This document shows positions 25,155 through 33,638 of a stretch of 64,000 nt of DNA, piece by piece. The DNA lies in NCBI GenBank assembly GCA_900079695.1, contig LT599022.1, positions 3,044,530-3,108,529 on the forward strand, in the 5' to 3' direction. A model generated the notes under the pieces. That model had not been told where the DNA came from. It worked only from the letters and a program-made list of their open reading frames with translations, and did not search any database. Made by a program: the position numbers and the translations under genes. The first letter of the stretch is position 1. The number at the start of each line of letters is the position of its first letter. Origin of the DNA: an uncultured Alphaproteobacteria bacterium (lineage in GTDB: Bacteria; Pseudomonadota; Alphaproteobacteria; Rhodospirillales; Rhodospirillaceae).

Positions 25155-25739
25155 TCAGTGCCCTGCGGCGGCGACCGCGCCGACCAGCCGCACCACCAGA
25201 TCGAGGCCGGTTTCCCAGCGGCCGTAGCCCGCCTCGGCGTTGACGTGCCCGGCTTCGCCGAGGTCGACGAGGCGCGCCCCCCAGGTGCGGCTCCAGGATT
25301 GCGCGCCGGAGAACGGCATCAGCGGGTCGTTCTGGCTCGCCACCACCAGCGCGGGGACACCGAGCGGATGCGGCGGCACCCGCTCTTCCGCCTCGAACCG
25401 CTCGGGGCGCGGCGGTGCGACCAGCATCGCGCCGGCGACCTGGGAATGGCCGTCGGCGGCGAGGCAGGCGGCGGCGAGCGCGCCGAGGGAATGGCCGATC
25501 AGGATCGCCGGCCGGCGGCGGATCGCCAGCAGGCGGCGGGTGGCGTCGATCCAGAGTTCGATGTCCGGATTGTCCCAGCGTTTCTGGTCGATCCGTTCGA
25601 ACGTCGGGCAGAGATCCTGCCACAGGGTCTGCCAGTGGTACGGGCCGCTGTTCTTGAACCCCGGAATCAGCACGAGGTCGAGGCGCGTCGCCGCGTCGGC
25701 GAGGGCTTCGAGGGTGCGTTCGAGGTGGGGCGCGATCAT
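25155..25739 (-). CDS. RBBP9/YdeN-type alpha/beta hydrolase
   Basis: 194 residues. A serine hydrolase of the RBBP9/YdeN family. It shows the family opening LVLIPGFKNSGPYHWQTLW, the nucleophile elbow IGHSLGALAA, the acid in VVASQNDPLMPF and the histidine in LGEAGHVNAEAGYGRWETG. The substrate is unknown for the family. The ATG at 25739 is chosen although the frame extends upstream over the end of citX. It lies 38 bases after citX on the same strand and could be the last gene of the citrate lyase unit, but hydrolases like this are also common as single genes. Confidence 0.85.
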   Translation of the reverse strand: MIAPHLERTLEALADAATRLDLVLIPGFKNSGPYHWQTLWQDLCPTFERIDQKRWDNPDIELWIDATRRLLAIRRRPAILIGHSLGALAAACLAADGHSQVAGAMLVAPPRPERFEAEERVPPHPLGVPALVVASQNDPLMPFSGAQSWSRTWGARLVDLGEAGHVNAEAGYGRWETGLDLVVRLVGAVAAAGH

Positions 25740-25777
25740 CTGGGCGGCTACCGGAACCGGGAGGCGGGGTTCCGAGG

Positions 25778-26332
25778 TTAGCGCGCTTCGGGGGGGATTC
25801 GCCAGTCGCGATCGCCGAGGATCCAGGCGAGCGCCTTCGCATGCATCGCCGCCAGCAGGTCGGACACCGCATGGGCGCGGGAGCGGGCGCAGGCGTGCGC
25901 GGGTTCGGCGCAGAGGAGGCAGGCGCGCGGCGGCAGGCCGAGGTCGCGGCGCGCGACCGTGCCGGCGGCGGCGACGACGTCGAGGTCCCACAGCCGTCCG
26001 AGCGGATGGTGGTCTTCGAGATCGGCGGCGGCGCGTTTGAGGTCGGCGGCGCCGGTTTCGACCAATACCAGCGCCTCCGGCCCCGCCGGGCCGGTTTCGG
26101 CGCGCGCGAGGGACCATGCCCAGCCGCGCGCGTCGAGAACGGCCGCGAGTTCGGCGAGCGCCGCCGCCTGCAGCAGGCGGGCGAGGGCGCAATCCTTGAC
26201 CGGGCCGGGCATCACCGGGGTCGCCGACACCGCCGCCGCCTCCGGCCGGGCCGCGAGCGCGGCGTCGCGCAGGGCGACGCGGCGCTCGCGCGCGGCGAGG
26301 AGGACGTCGAGCGGGACCGGCGTTCCGTCCAT
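25778..26332 (-). CDS. citX: Holo-citrate lyase synthase CitX
   Basis: 184 residues. CitX attaches the prosthetic group 2'-(5''-triphosphoribosyl)-3'-dephospho-CoA to the serine of the CitD acyl carrier protein. The family core LEDHHPLGRLWDLDVV is present near residue 110, followed by the cysteine-rich CLLCAEPAHACARSRAHA typical of CitX. Its ATG overlaps the citF stop codon (ATGA). The enzyme that makes the prosthetic-group precursor, CitG, is not encoded in the window, nor is a CitX-CitG fusion present here: the protein ends at normal CitX length. Confidence 0.92.
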   Translation of the reverse strand: MDGTPVPLDVLLAARERRVALRDAALAARPEAAAVSATPVMPGPVKDCALARLLQAAALAELAAVLDARGWAWSLARAETGPAGPEALVLVETGAADLKRAAADLEDHHPLGRLWDLDVVAAAGTVARRDLGLPPRACLLCAEPAHACARSRAHAVSDLLAAMHAKALAWILGDRDWRIPPEAR

Positions 26333-27852
26333 CAGTCGGCGACCTGGCGCACCACGTCGGCGACGCTGCCGTCGCGATAGCGGATCACCCCGACGATCTT
26401 GTCGAGGAACGGGATCGGCTGCGGTTCGCCGGTGATCGCGAGCGAGCGGCGATGCAACTCCTCGATCGCGAACATCGGCAGCCCCGCGTCCTTGAGCCGT
26501 TCGGCGAGCTCGGGCCGCCGGGGGTTGACGGCGATGCCGTGATCGGTGACGAGCACGCCGATGGTTTCGCCCGGCGTCACCATGGTGGTGACGCGCTCCA
26601 CCACCGTGGGGATGCGCGAACGGATCAGCGGCGCGACGACGATCGGCAGGTTCGCCCCGGCGGCGACGTCGGAATGTCCGCCGGAGGCGCCGCGCATCAC
26701 GCCGTCGGAGCCGGTGATGACGTTGACGTTGAAATCGAGGTCGATTTCGAGCGCGCTCAGAATCACCACGTCGACCCAGTCGCTCAACGCCCCCTTGGAC
26801 GTGGGGTTGGCGTAGGTGTTGGTGGAAATCTCGATGTGGCCGGGGTTGACCCGCAGCGATTCGGCGGCCTGGGCGTCGAAGCTCTGGGTATCGTAGAGCT
26901 TGCCGATCAGGCCCTTCTGGTGCAGGTCGACGATGCTGCCGGTGATGCCGCCGAGGGCGAAGCTCGCCTTGATCCCCTTGCGCACCATCCGCTCCTCGAG
27001 GAAGCGGGTGACGGCGGTGGCGGACGCGCCCGAGCCGGTCTGCAGCGAGAATCCCTCCTCGAAGATCCCGGAGTGCTCCACCACCTCGGCGGCGAGGCGC
27101 GAGATCAGCAGTTCGCGCGGGTTGGAGGTCATCCGCGTGGCGCCCACCGAAATCTTCGTCGGGTCGCCGATCTGCGCCACCTGCACGACGTAGTCGACCT
27201 GATCGTGGCGGATGCTCGCCGGGGCGTTGGGGAACGGCACGATCGCCTCCGCCAGCAGCACCACCTTTTTCGCCCGCTCGGCGTCGACCATCGCGTACCC
27301 CAGCGAACCGCAGCGCGACAGGCCGGACACCGCGTTGGCGTTGCCGAACGGATCGGAGGTGGAGACGCCGAGGAAGGCGACGTCCACCGCCAGTTCGCCC
27401 TGGTCCATCAGGCTGACGCGGCCGCCGTGGGAGTGGACGTGGATCGGTTCGTCCATCAGGCCGTGGGAGATCGCGTCGGCGAGCTTGCCGCGCATGCCCG
27501 AGGTGTAGATGCGGCGGATCACCCCGGCCTTGATGTGCTCGATCAGCGGCGCGTTGCACGAGAGCAGCGACGACGGCGCGAGGGTGAGGTCGCGGAAGCC
27601 CATCTCGGCGAGCTTGGCGACCACCATGTTGATGGTCTTGTCGCCCTCGCGGAAGCCGTGGTGGAGGGAGATGGTCATGCCGTCCCGAAGGCCGGAGGCG
27701 CGGATCGCGTCTTCGAGGCTTTTGCAGATCTTGCGCTCGTGGCGGGTTTCGGCGGAGGCGACGTGGGCGATCCGTGCGGCGACGCCGGCGAAGGGCTCGA
27801 GCCCGCGGGCGCGCAGGGAGGCGTCGAAACGCCGGGGGTCTGACTGGGTCAT
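26332..27852 (-). CDS. citF: Citrate lyase alpha subunit (citrate CoA-transferase)
   Basis: 506 residues, normal length. CitF swaps the acetyl group on the acyl carrier protein for citrate, giving citryl-ACP, the first half of citrate cleavage to acetate and oxaloacetate. Recognisable blocks are ISLHHGFREGDKTINMV, SSLLSCNAPLIEHIKAGVI, VHSHGGR, FNVNVITGSDGVMRGASGGHSD and LVTDHGIAVNPRRPELAERL. The ATG at 27852 has GGAG ahead (read on the minus strand). It is 14 bases after citE. Cytoplasmic complex of alpha, beta and gamma chains. Confidence 0.96.
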   Translation of the reverse strand: MTQSDPRRFDASLRARGLEPFAGVAARIAHVASAETRHERKICKSLEDAIRASGLRDGMTISLHHGFREGDKTINMVVAKLAEMGFRDLTLAPSSLLSCNAPLIEHIKAGVIRRIYTSGMRGKLADAISHGLMDEPIHVHSHGGRVSLMDQGELAVDVAFLGVSTSDPFGNANAVSGLSRCGSLGYAMVDAERAKKVVLLAEAIVPFPNAPASIRHDQVDYVVQVAQIGDPTKISVGATRMTSNPRELLISRLAAEVVEHSGIFEEGFSLQTGSGASATAVTRFLEERMVRKGIKASFALGGITGSIVDLHQKGLIGKLYDTQSFDAQAAESLRVNPGHIEISTNTYANPTSKGALSDWVDVVILSALEIDLDFNVNVITGSDGVMRGASGGHSDVAAGANLPIVVAPLIRSRIPTVVERVTTMVTPGETIGVLVTDHGIAVNPRRPELAERLKDAGLPMFAIEELHRRSLAITGEPQPIPFLDKIVGVIRYRDGSVADVVRQVAD

Positions 27853-27866
27853 CGGAATCTCCTCGC

Positions 27867-28739
27867 TCACTTGCGCACGCCGCCCGCCGCGGCGCGGCGC
27901 AGCACCATGCGCGCGTGCTCGACGATCGGCGCGTCGATCATCTTGCCGTTGAGGGCGATCACCCCCAGGCCCTGGGCCTCGGCCTGCTCGGCCGCGGCGA
28001 CGACGCGGCGGGCGTAGTCGACCTCCTCGGCGGCGGGGGCGAAGGCGTTGTGCAGCAGTTCGATCTGGCGCGGGTTGATCAGCGACTTGCCGTTGAAGCC
28101 GAGGCGCTTGATCAGGTCGACCTCCTTGAGGAACCCGGCGTCGTCGTTGACGTCGGAGAACACCACGTCGAAGGCGTCGATCTTGGCGAAGCGCGCGGCG
28201 TGCAGCACCGCGCAGCGGGCGTAGTAGAGTTCGGTGCCGTCGCCGCGTTCGGTCTGCATGTCCATCACGTAGTCGAAGGCGGCGAGGGCGATGCCGATCA
28301 GCCGCTTGGAACTGGTGGCGATCGACACCGCGTTGATCACGCCGCTCGCGCTTTCGATCGCCGCCATCAGCTTCGTCGAGCCGACCTCGCGGCCGCACGC
28401 GCGCTCGATCCGTTCCACCTCGGTTTCGAGGCGGTGGACGTCGTCGGCGCTGTCGGTCTTCGGCAGGCGGATCACCTCGGCCCCGGCGCGCACCACCGCT
28501 TCGAGGTCGGCCATCCCGAACGGCGAGGAGAGCGGGTTGATCCGCACCACGGTTTCGATGTCGCGGTAGAGCGGCGTCTGCAACGCGTGGAACACCAGCA
28601 TCCGCGCCGCGTCCTTCTCGCGCAGGGAGACCGCGTCCTCGAGGTCGAACATCACCGAATCCGGCTTGAACACGAACGCGGTGGAGAGCATCGCGGCGTT
28701 GGAGCCGGGCATGAACAGCATGCTGCGGCGGAGCTTCAT
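27867..28739 (-). CDS. citE: Citrate lyase beta subunit (citryl-ACP lyase)
   Basis: 290 residues of the HpcH/HpaI aldolase-citrate lyase fold. It cleaves citryl-ACP to oxaloacetate and acetyl-ACP. Signature blocks include [15 protein letters not shown], the metal site region [50 protein letters not shown], and [20 protein letters not shown]. The ATG overlaps the citD stop (ATGA), so the beta and gamma chains are translationally coupled, fitting a fixed stoichiometry. Confidence 0.96.
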   Translation of the reverse strand: MKLRRSMLFMPGSNAAMLSTAFVFKPDSVMFDLEDAVSLREKDAARMLVFHALQTPLYRDIETVVRINPLSSPFGMADLEAVVRAGAEVIRLPKTDSADDVHRLETEVERIERACGREVGSTKLMAAIESASGVINAVSIATSSKRLIGIALAAFDYVMDMQTERGDGTELYYARCAVLHAARFAKIDAFDVVFSDVNDDAGFLKEVDLIKRLGFNGKSLINPRQIELLHNAFAPAAEEVDYARRVVAAAEQAEAQGLGVIALNGKMIDAPIVEHARMVLRRAAAGGVRK

Positions 28740-29029
28740 GACAGCGCACTCCAATCGGCGGTCCAGTCCTCGGCGGCGCGCTGCACCGCGGTTTGCAGCC
28801 GGGCGCGGATCACGCAGTCGAGCGCGCCCTTGTCCTCGATCACCACCAGCGCGGTCTCGACCTCGAGCTTGGCCAGGGTGTCGCGCGCCACCGCCTCGAT
28901 CTGCGCGCCGAACTGGCGCATCACCTCGCTCTGCAACACGATCTCGAGCCCCGCCGGGTGGGGCGAGATGCGCACCATCAGGTCGCTCGATTCGAGCGTG
29001 CCTGCCAGGGCTTCTCTAACTATTTTCAT
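28736..29029 (-). CDS. citD: Citrate lyase acyl carrier protein (gamma subunit)
   Basis: 97 residues. CitD carries the phosphoribosyl-dephospho-CoA arm that shuttles acetyl and citryl groups between CitF and CitE. The modified serine lies in [13 protein letters not shown] near residues 14-15, the normal site. The remainder ([34 protein letters not shown]) matches the family. Its start overlaps the end of citC by 14 bases. Thioacylation of the arm by CitC activates the enzyme. Confidence 0.94.
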   Translation of the reverse strand: MKIVREALAGTLESSDLMVRISPHPAGLEIVLQSEVMRQFGAQIEAVARDTLAKLEVETALVVIEDKGALDCVIRARLQTAVQRAAEDWTADWSALS

Positions 29030-30125
29030 AGGGTTCCTGTCCTTTCCTGGGCGTGAGTGCGTCGATCCGCGCGGGCGGGTCGGGGATCTGCGATGGGGTG
29101 CGGCCGGGCCTGTACTTCTCGCGCAGCAGGGCGAGGGTGAACGGCGGCACCAGCCGGCCGATGCGGCCGAACTGTTCGGCGGTGAGCAGGCGGCGCACCT
29201 CGGAGGCCGAAATCGGCACGTCGTCGTGGGTGCGGCGGGGAATTTCCACCACCTCGACCGGCGGGAACGGCGAGTCCGGGCGTTGCAGCCGGTCCTTCAT
29301 GTCGGCGTTGTATTTGCGGGTGGTGATGCAGAACGGCTCGGTGCCGACGAAGCGGCGGGTGACGCCGAGCGCGGGCGCGATGAAGTTGCGGAACAGCAGC
29401 AGGTCGATGGCGGTGAAACAGTCGGCGACGGCGTTCTTCTCCTTGAAGAAGTAGCTGGAGAAGGTGGCGCGCGAGACCATGTATTCCGACCCGGGGTGGA
29501 CGGTGAGCCGAGGCAGGTCGGCGACCCCGGCGCGGATCATCGCCAGACGATCGCGGTAGGCGATGAACGAGGAATCCTCGGCGACCACGAACAGGTGCAG
29601 CCAGTCGCAATGCGCCACCGCATACTCCACGAGGTACCGGTGGCCGAAGGTGAAGGGGTTGGCGTTCATCACGATCGCGCCGATCTCCGCCCCCGGCTGC
29701 CGGAGCGCCGCGAGCTGCGCGCAGTAGCCGCGCATGCCGATCGGGGTGTTTTCCATGAACGCCACCAGCCCCGGCACCTCCACCAGCCGGTAGAAGCCGC
29801 AGGCGCGGAAGCGGTCGACGTTGTCGGGCTTGGTGTAGAGGAAGAGATGGGTGTGGCCGCGCGCGTGGGCGACGTGGGCGATCTCGGTCATCACCGTGAG
29901 GGAGAGGGATTCGCCCTGCTCGTCGGGCGCGATCGCCACGCACTTGACGATGTTCTTGTCGAGCCCGGCGCAGGCGATCAGACGGCGGCCGCGGCGCAGC
30001 GTCACGAATATCTCGATGGTGGCTTCGTAGCTGAGATCGCAGGCGTCGAGCAGCGCCTTGATCTCCGCCCGCGCCTGCGGGTCCGAAGCCGGATCGACCG
30101 TCCAGGAAACCAACTCGTCGGTCAT
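29016..30125 (-). CDS. citC: Citrate lyase ligase (acetate:SH-citrate lyase ligase)
   Basis: 369 residues. CitC acetylates the thiol of the CitD prosthetic group with acetate and ATP, switching citrate lyase on. An N-terminal GNAT-like region (LDKNIVKCVAIAPDEQGESL) is followed by a nucleotidyltransferase domain with NANPFTFGHRYLVEYA, the H-x-G-H-type adenylylation site, and later RRTHDDVPISASEVRRLL. It is slightly longer than enteric CitC (about 350) because of a C-terminal tail. It is the first gene of citCDEFX as read on the minus strand and lies 232 bases after the transporter stop. Confidence 0.94.
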   Translation of the reverse strand: MTDELVSWTVDPASDPQARAEIKALLDACDLSYEATIEIFVTLRRGRRLIACAGLDKNIVKCVAIAPDEQGESLSLTVMTEIAHVAHARGHTHLFLYTKPDNVDRFRACGFYRLVEVPGLVAFMENTPIGMRGYCAQLAALRQPGAEIGAIVMNANPFTFGHRYLVEYAVAHCDWLHLFVVAEDSSFIAYRDRLAMIRAGVADLPRLTVHPGSEYMVSRATFSSYFFKEKNAVADCFTAIDLLLFRNFIAPALGVTRRFVGTEPFCITTRKYNADMKDRLQRPDSPFPPVEVVEIPRRTHDDVPISASEVRRLLTAEQFGRIGRLVPPFTLALLREKYRPGRTPSQIPDPPARIDALTPRKGQEPYENS

Positions 30126-30300
30126 GGCTGCGCTCGTGGAGGCGAACCTCGGCTGGGTGACGTTTGCGGTGCCATTGTCGCGCGAAACCCGTTCGGAATT
30201 GTACCGGTTTCTGAGTCGAAAGCCCCGTGATTCCGGCATGCTGCATCTGCGGTCCGTGCAGCGTTCGCGCGAAATTGTCTCCAGACGCGCCCTCCGGGAT

Positions 30301-30329
30301 GCGCCCACCGGCGGCGAGCCGGTGGGCGC
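30301..30329 (-). terminator. Stable hairpin between the citrate transporter and citC
   Basis: A perfect 12-base-pair stem (GCGCCCACCGGC/GCCGGTGGGCGC) with a five-base loop lies 29 bases past the transporter stop codon, as read on the minus strand. No T-run follows, so it may attenuate, stabilise the upstream mRNA, or act as a weak terminator between citMHS and citC. Confidence 0.45.
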
Positions 30330-30357
30330 GGAGCGCGGTGGGGCGCGCCCCGGGGGA

Positions 30358-31659
30358 CTAGATGTGAACCACGCCCACCACCACCGCGGCAGTCAGCGAG
30401 AGGATGCTGAGCAGCCACAGCCGGGGAATGCAGAAGGCGAAATGCTCCTTGAGCGAAATGCCGCCCGCCATGCCGATCGCGAGATAGGTGGTCGCCGCGT
30501 GGGGGGTCACCAGCACGCCGTAGTTCTTGCCGATCAGCATCGCGTAGGCCATGTCGAGCTGGTTGACGCCGAACTGCTGGCCGACCTTGATGGCGAGAGG
30601 CATCAGGCCGAAGAAGTAGGAATCGGTGCCCAGCATCATGCCGACCGGCACCGCCAGAGCCCCCATGATCAGATGCAGAACCGGCCCGAGCGCGTCGGGG
30701 ATCACCGAAATCAGCGCCACCGCCATCGCGTCGATCATCTTGGTGCCGGTGAGCACGCCGAGGAAGATGCCGGTGGTGAGCAGCACCGCCGGAACCGACA
30801 GCGCCTCGGCGGCATGGGCCTTGATGCGGGCGGTCTGATCCTTGAGGTTGGGGTAGTTGACCATCAGCGCGATCGCGAGACCGAGCATGAAGTCGAAGTA
30901 GGCGGGCAACTTGGAGAAGCACAGCAGGCCGATCACGGCGAGGGTCAGCGCGACGTTGAACAGCACCAGCTTCGGGCGCTTGAGCGCGGGGTCCGCAACG
31001 TCGCAGTCATCGCCGACGCACGCGGCGCCGTCGGCGCGGTAGCCCGCGCCGCGGCGCTTTTCGACCACGCCGAGATACGCGGCGAAGCCGAGCGCGAGCG
31101 CGAGGCCGAACGCCTGCACCGGCAGCATCGCCACCCACAGATCGCGCACGTCGAGACCGGTGATCGCGGCGACGCGCGCCGTCGGTCCGCCCCACGGCAC
31201 GAGATTCATGATCGCCATCGCCGCGCCGAGGCACGCCAGCATCACCACCGGTCGCATGTTCAGGCGGCGGTAGACCGGCAGCATCGCCGGGCAGGTGACG
31301 AGGATGGTGGAGGCGAGCGCGCCGTCGAGGTGGCCGATGATCGCGATCACGGTGGTGGCGACGGTGACCAGGACGACGTTGTTCCCCGCCTTGCGGGTCA
31401 GCACGTCGACCATCTTGTCGAACATGCCGGCGTCGTTCATCACGCAGAAGTAGGTGATCGAGAATATGAACAGAACCGCCACGCTCATCGTCTTCTCGAC
31501 GCCGAACTTGACGAATTTGGCGAGGTCGGCCATGCCCGCGCCCGCAAGAACGGCGGCGATCACCGGAACGATGACGAAGACCAGGGCGGGGTGAAGCTTT
31601 TCCTGCAGCAGCAGGAAGATGATCACCCCGATCATTGCGAAACCAATCAACGCGAGCAT
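30358..31659 (-). CDS. CitMHS family citrate transporter
   Basis: 433 residues, about 12 membrane segments. It belongs to the CitMHS family (Bacillus CitM/CitH), secondary transporters taking up citrate, often as a metal-citrate complex, with protons. Family marks include IGHLDGALASTILVTCPAMLPVYRRLNMRP and MNLVPWGGPTARVA in the first half and GTDSYFFGLMPLAIKVGQQFGV with YGVLVTPHAATTYLAIGMAGG in the second, the mirrored re-entrant loop regions. Citrate fermenters usually use CitS-type antiporters instead. It is divergent from the kinase-regulator pair and has a -24/-12-like element about 120 bases upstream. Confidence 0.93.
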   Translation of the reverse strand: MLALIGFAMIGVIIFLLLQEKLHPALVFVIVPVIAAVLAGAGMADLAKFVKFGVEKTMSVAVLFIFSITYFCVMNDAGMFDKMVDVLTRKAGNNVVLVTVATTVIAIIGHLDGALASTILVTCPAMLPVYRRLNMRPVVMLACLGAAMAIMNLVPWGGPTARVAAITGLDVRDLWVAMLPVQAFGLALALGFAAYLGVVEKRRGAGYRADGAACVGDDCDVADPALKRPKLVLFNVALTLAVIGLLCFSKLPAYFDFMLGLAIALMVNYPNLKDQTARIKAHAAEALSVPAVLLTTGIFLGVLTGTKMIDAMAVALISVIPDALGPVLHLIMGALAVPVGMMLGTDSYFFGLMPLAIKVGQQFGVNQLDMAYAMLIGKNYGVLVTPHAATTYLAIGMAGGISLKEHFAFCIPRLWLLSILSLTAAVVVGVVHI

Positions 31660-31780
31660 TGTGTCCTTATGCCTCCGATGGGTCGCCGCGGCGGATGCCT
31701 GCCGCCGCCCCTACGGGAGGGCTCGGCGCGTGCGGCGGGGGTTGGATCGCCCAAGTTTCTTGCGTTTTTGCGGTCTGCAA

Positions 31781-31796
31781 CGCACGCCGCATGCCA
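31781..31796 (-). promoter_or_regulatory. Candidate sigma-54 (-24/-12) promoter of the citrate transporter
   Basis: On the minus strand the sequence reads TGGCATGCGGCGTGCG: a GG and a GC with exactly ten bases between them, close to the consensus TGGCACG-N4-TTGCW (mismatches at the sixth base, the first T of TTGC and the last base). It lies about 120 bases before the transporter ATG and next to genes for a sigma-54 activator. Confidence 0.5.
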
Positions 31797-31865
31797 GTGC
31801 GGAATGGCCTGTATTCCTCTGGTTTATAAGAATATTTTTTCGAAGGCCGGGCGGGCGCGGACGGG

Positions 31866-31963
31866 TTTCCGGAAAATCGGCCGCATCCGCTTCCGGATTT
31901 CCGGAAGCGGGCGGCGGCAGGCCGTTGCGGCGGCGGTTGCGAGGCGGCATGATCCTTCCGGAA
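31866..31963. promoter_or_regulatory. Cluster of TTCCGGAA palindromes, candidate enhancer for the sigma-54 activator
   Basis: Three palindromic sites share the TTCCGGAA core. TTTCCGGAAA is at 31866-31875. A perfect ten-base inverted repeat (arm CGCTTCCGGA, two-base spacer TT) is at 31888-31909. CTTCCGGAAC is at 31955-31964. They lie about 70-180 bases upstream of the -24/-12 element on the transporter side, which is the usual distance for enhancer-binding proteins, and just before the kinase gene start. Confidence 0.55.
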
Positions 31964-31982
31964 CCGCATCGTGGAGGCCGCC

Positions 31983-33638
31983 TTGCCGGGACTTTCGGGA
32001 ATCAGCGTGCGCACGCGGCTGATCGTCGCGATGGCGCTCAGCCTGCTGCTGCTGGCGGCGGTGGGGCTGTCGTCGCTCCATGCGCTGTCCACCGTCCACC
32101 GCGCCACCGCCGAACTGCACACCCGCTGGATGCCGACGGTGCGGTTGCTGTCGGAGGTCAACTACCGCATCTCCAGCCACCGCTTGCGCTTCGTCCGTGC
32201 GATCTTCACCGACGACGCCGCGGAGCGGGAGCGGATCTTCGCCGCCGCCGAGGAACGCAGCGACGACGCCGAGGAGCTGATGGACACCCTCGAACGCCGC
32301 CTCGCCGCCTCGCCGGTGGACCTCGCCAACCTGCGCGACATCCGCCGCCTGTGGGGGCGCTATCTCGCCGAGGAGGCCGACATCCGCGCCCGCCTCGACA
32401 CCCTCTCCCCGGCCGAGCTGGCGTTCCTGATCAACGACAAGTCGCGCTGGGGCTTCAACCTGGTGAAGGATCAGGTCAACGCCGACATCGAGTTCAACAA
32501 CCAGGGGGCCGACCGTTCGGGCGCCGAGGCGGTCGCCACCTTCGACCGCGCGATGCGGCTCAACCTTTCCCTGTTCCTGTGCGCGTTGGCGCTGATGGCG
32601 GGGTTCGTGGCGATCGTGGTGCTGAGCATCAGCCGCCCGATCGAACGCATCACCGAGGCGATGCACCGCCTCGCCGAGGGCGACCGCGCCGCACCCGCCA
32701 CCGGCCTCGGCGGCGCGGGCGAGATCCGGCGGATGGCGGCGGCTGTCGAGGTGTTCCGCAATTCCCTGGAGGAACGCGACGCCGCGCGCGCCGCCCTCGA
32801 ACGCGCCAATCAGGAGCTCGAAACCAAGGTCGAGGCGCGCAACGCCGAGCTGCGCGCGATCAACCGCGATCTCGAAGCCGAGATCGCCGAGCGCACCCAG
32901 GCGGTCCAGCAGCTCAAGGCGATGCAGGCGGAACTGATCCGCACCGAGAATCTCGCGGTGATCGGCCAACTGTCGGCGGGCCTCGCGCACGAGCTCAACC
33001 AGCCGCTCGCGGCCCTCGCCACCCTGTCCGAAAACGCGGTGCGCTTCCTCGAACGCGGCGACGGCGAGACCGTGCGCTTCAATCTCGACCGCATCGTCCA
33101 CCTCGTCGCCCGGATGGGCGCGCTCACCGGGCGGTTGCGCTCGTTCGCGCGCCGCTCCGCCGACGAGATCGAGCCGGTCGATCTCGGCCGCTCGGTCGAC
33201 AACGCGCTCGCGCTGTTGGGCCACCGCGTCGACGGCGACGCGACGCGCGTCGAAACCCGCGCCGCGGCCGCGCCGGTGATTGCCGCCGCCAACGCCATCC
33301 GCGTCGAGCAGATCCTGATGAACCTGATCGGCAACGCCATCGACGCCACCGCCGGAACCGCCGCGCCGGCGGTGGAGATTTCCTGGACCGAGGAGGACGG
33401 CCGCGCCCGGGTGCGGGTCGCCGACAACGGCGGCGGCATCGCCCCCGAGGTGGCGCACCGCATCTTCGAACCGTTCTTCACCACCAAGACCCACGGCGGC
33501 GGCCTCGGCCTCGGCCTCGCGATCTCGGCGGACATCGCGCGGGAGTTCGGCGGCGCGCTCACCGCCGCCAACCGCGCGGACGGCGGCGCGGTGTTCACCC
33601 TCGACCTGCCGGTCCACGCAGGAGGCGCGCATGGATGA
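31983..33638 (+). CDS. Sensor histidine kinase of the citrate locus (DctB-like catalytic core)
   Basis: 551 residues from a TTG with GGAGG six bases upstream (a GTG four codons earlier keeps the frame but lacks a ribosome-binding site). Two membrane segments (about residues 12-34 and 195-220) bracket a 4-helix-bundle-type periplasmic sensor of some 160 residues, not the PAS/Cache sensor of true DctB or CitA. Then come HAMP (SISRPIERITEAMHRLAEGD), a coiled coil, the phospho-acceptor helix GLAHELNQPLAAL, and the ATPase domain (NLIGNAIDA, DNGGGI, GGGLGLGLAIS). It overlaps the regulator gene by eight bases. The signal is presumably citrate or a related tricarboxylate, by context. Confidence 0.92.
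   Translation: MPGLSGISVRTRLIVAMALSLLLLAAVGLSSLHALSTVHRATAELHTRWMPTVRLLSEVNYRISSHRLRFVRAIFTDDAAERERIFAAAEERSDDAEELMDTLERRLAASPVDLANLRDIRRLWGRYLAEEADIRARLDTLSPAELAFLINDKSRWGFNLVKDQVNADIEFNNQGADRSGAEAVATFDRAMRLNLSLFLCALALMAGFVAIVVLSISRPIERITEAMHRLAEGDRAAPATGLGGAGEIRRMAAAVEVFRNSLEERDAARAALERANQELETKVEARNAELRAINRDLEAEIAERTQAVQQLKAMQAELIRTENLAVIGQLSAGLAHELNQPLAALATLSENAVRFLERGDGETVRFNLDRIVHLVARMGALTGRLRSFARRSADEIEPVDLGRSVDNALALLGHRVDGDATRVETRAAAAPVIAAANAIRVEQILMNLIGNAIDATAGTAAPAVEISWTEEDGRARVRVADNGGGIAPEVAHRIFEPFFTTKTHGGGLGLGLAISADIAREFGGALTAANRADGGAVFTLDLPVHAGGAHG

Noticed and set aside
30126-30300. Second -24/-12 element upstream of citC
   Set aside because: A GC and CC pair near 30241-30256 on the plus strand has nine rather than ten bases between them, and the flanks do not match. 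citC may be read from the transporter promoter.
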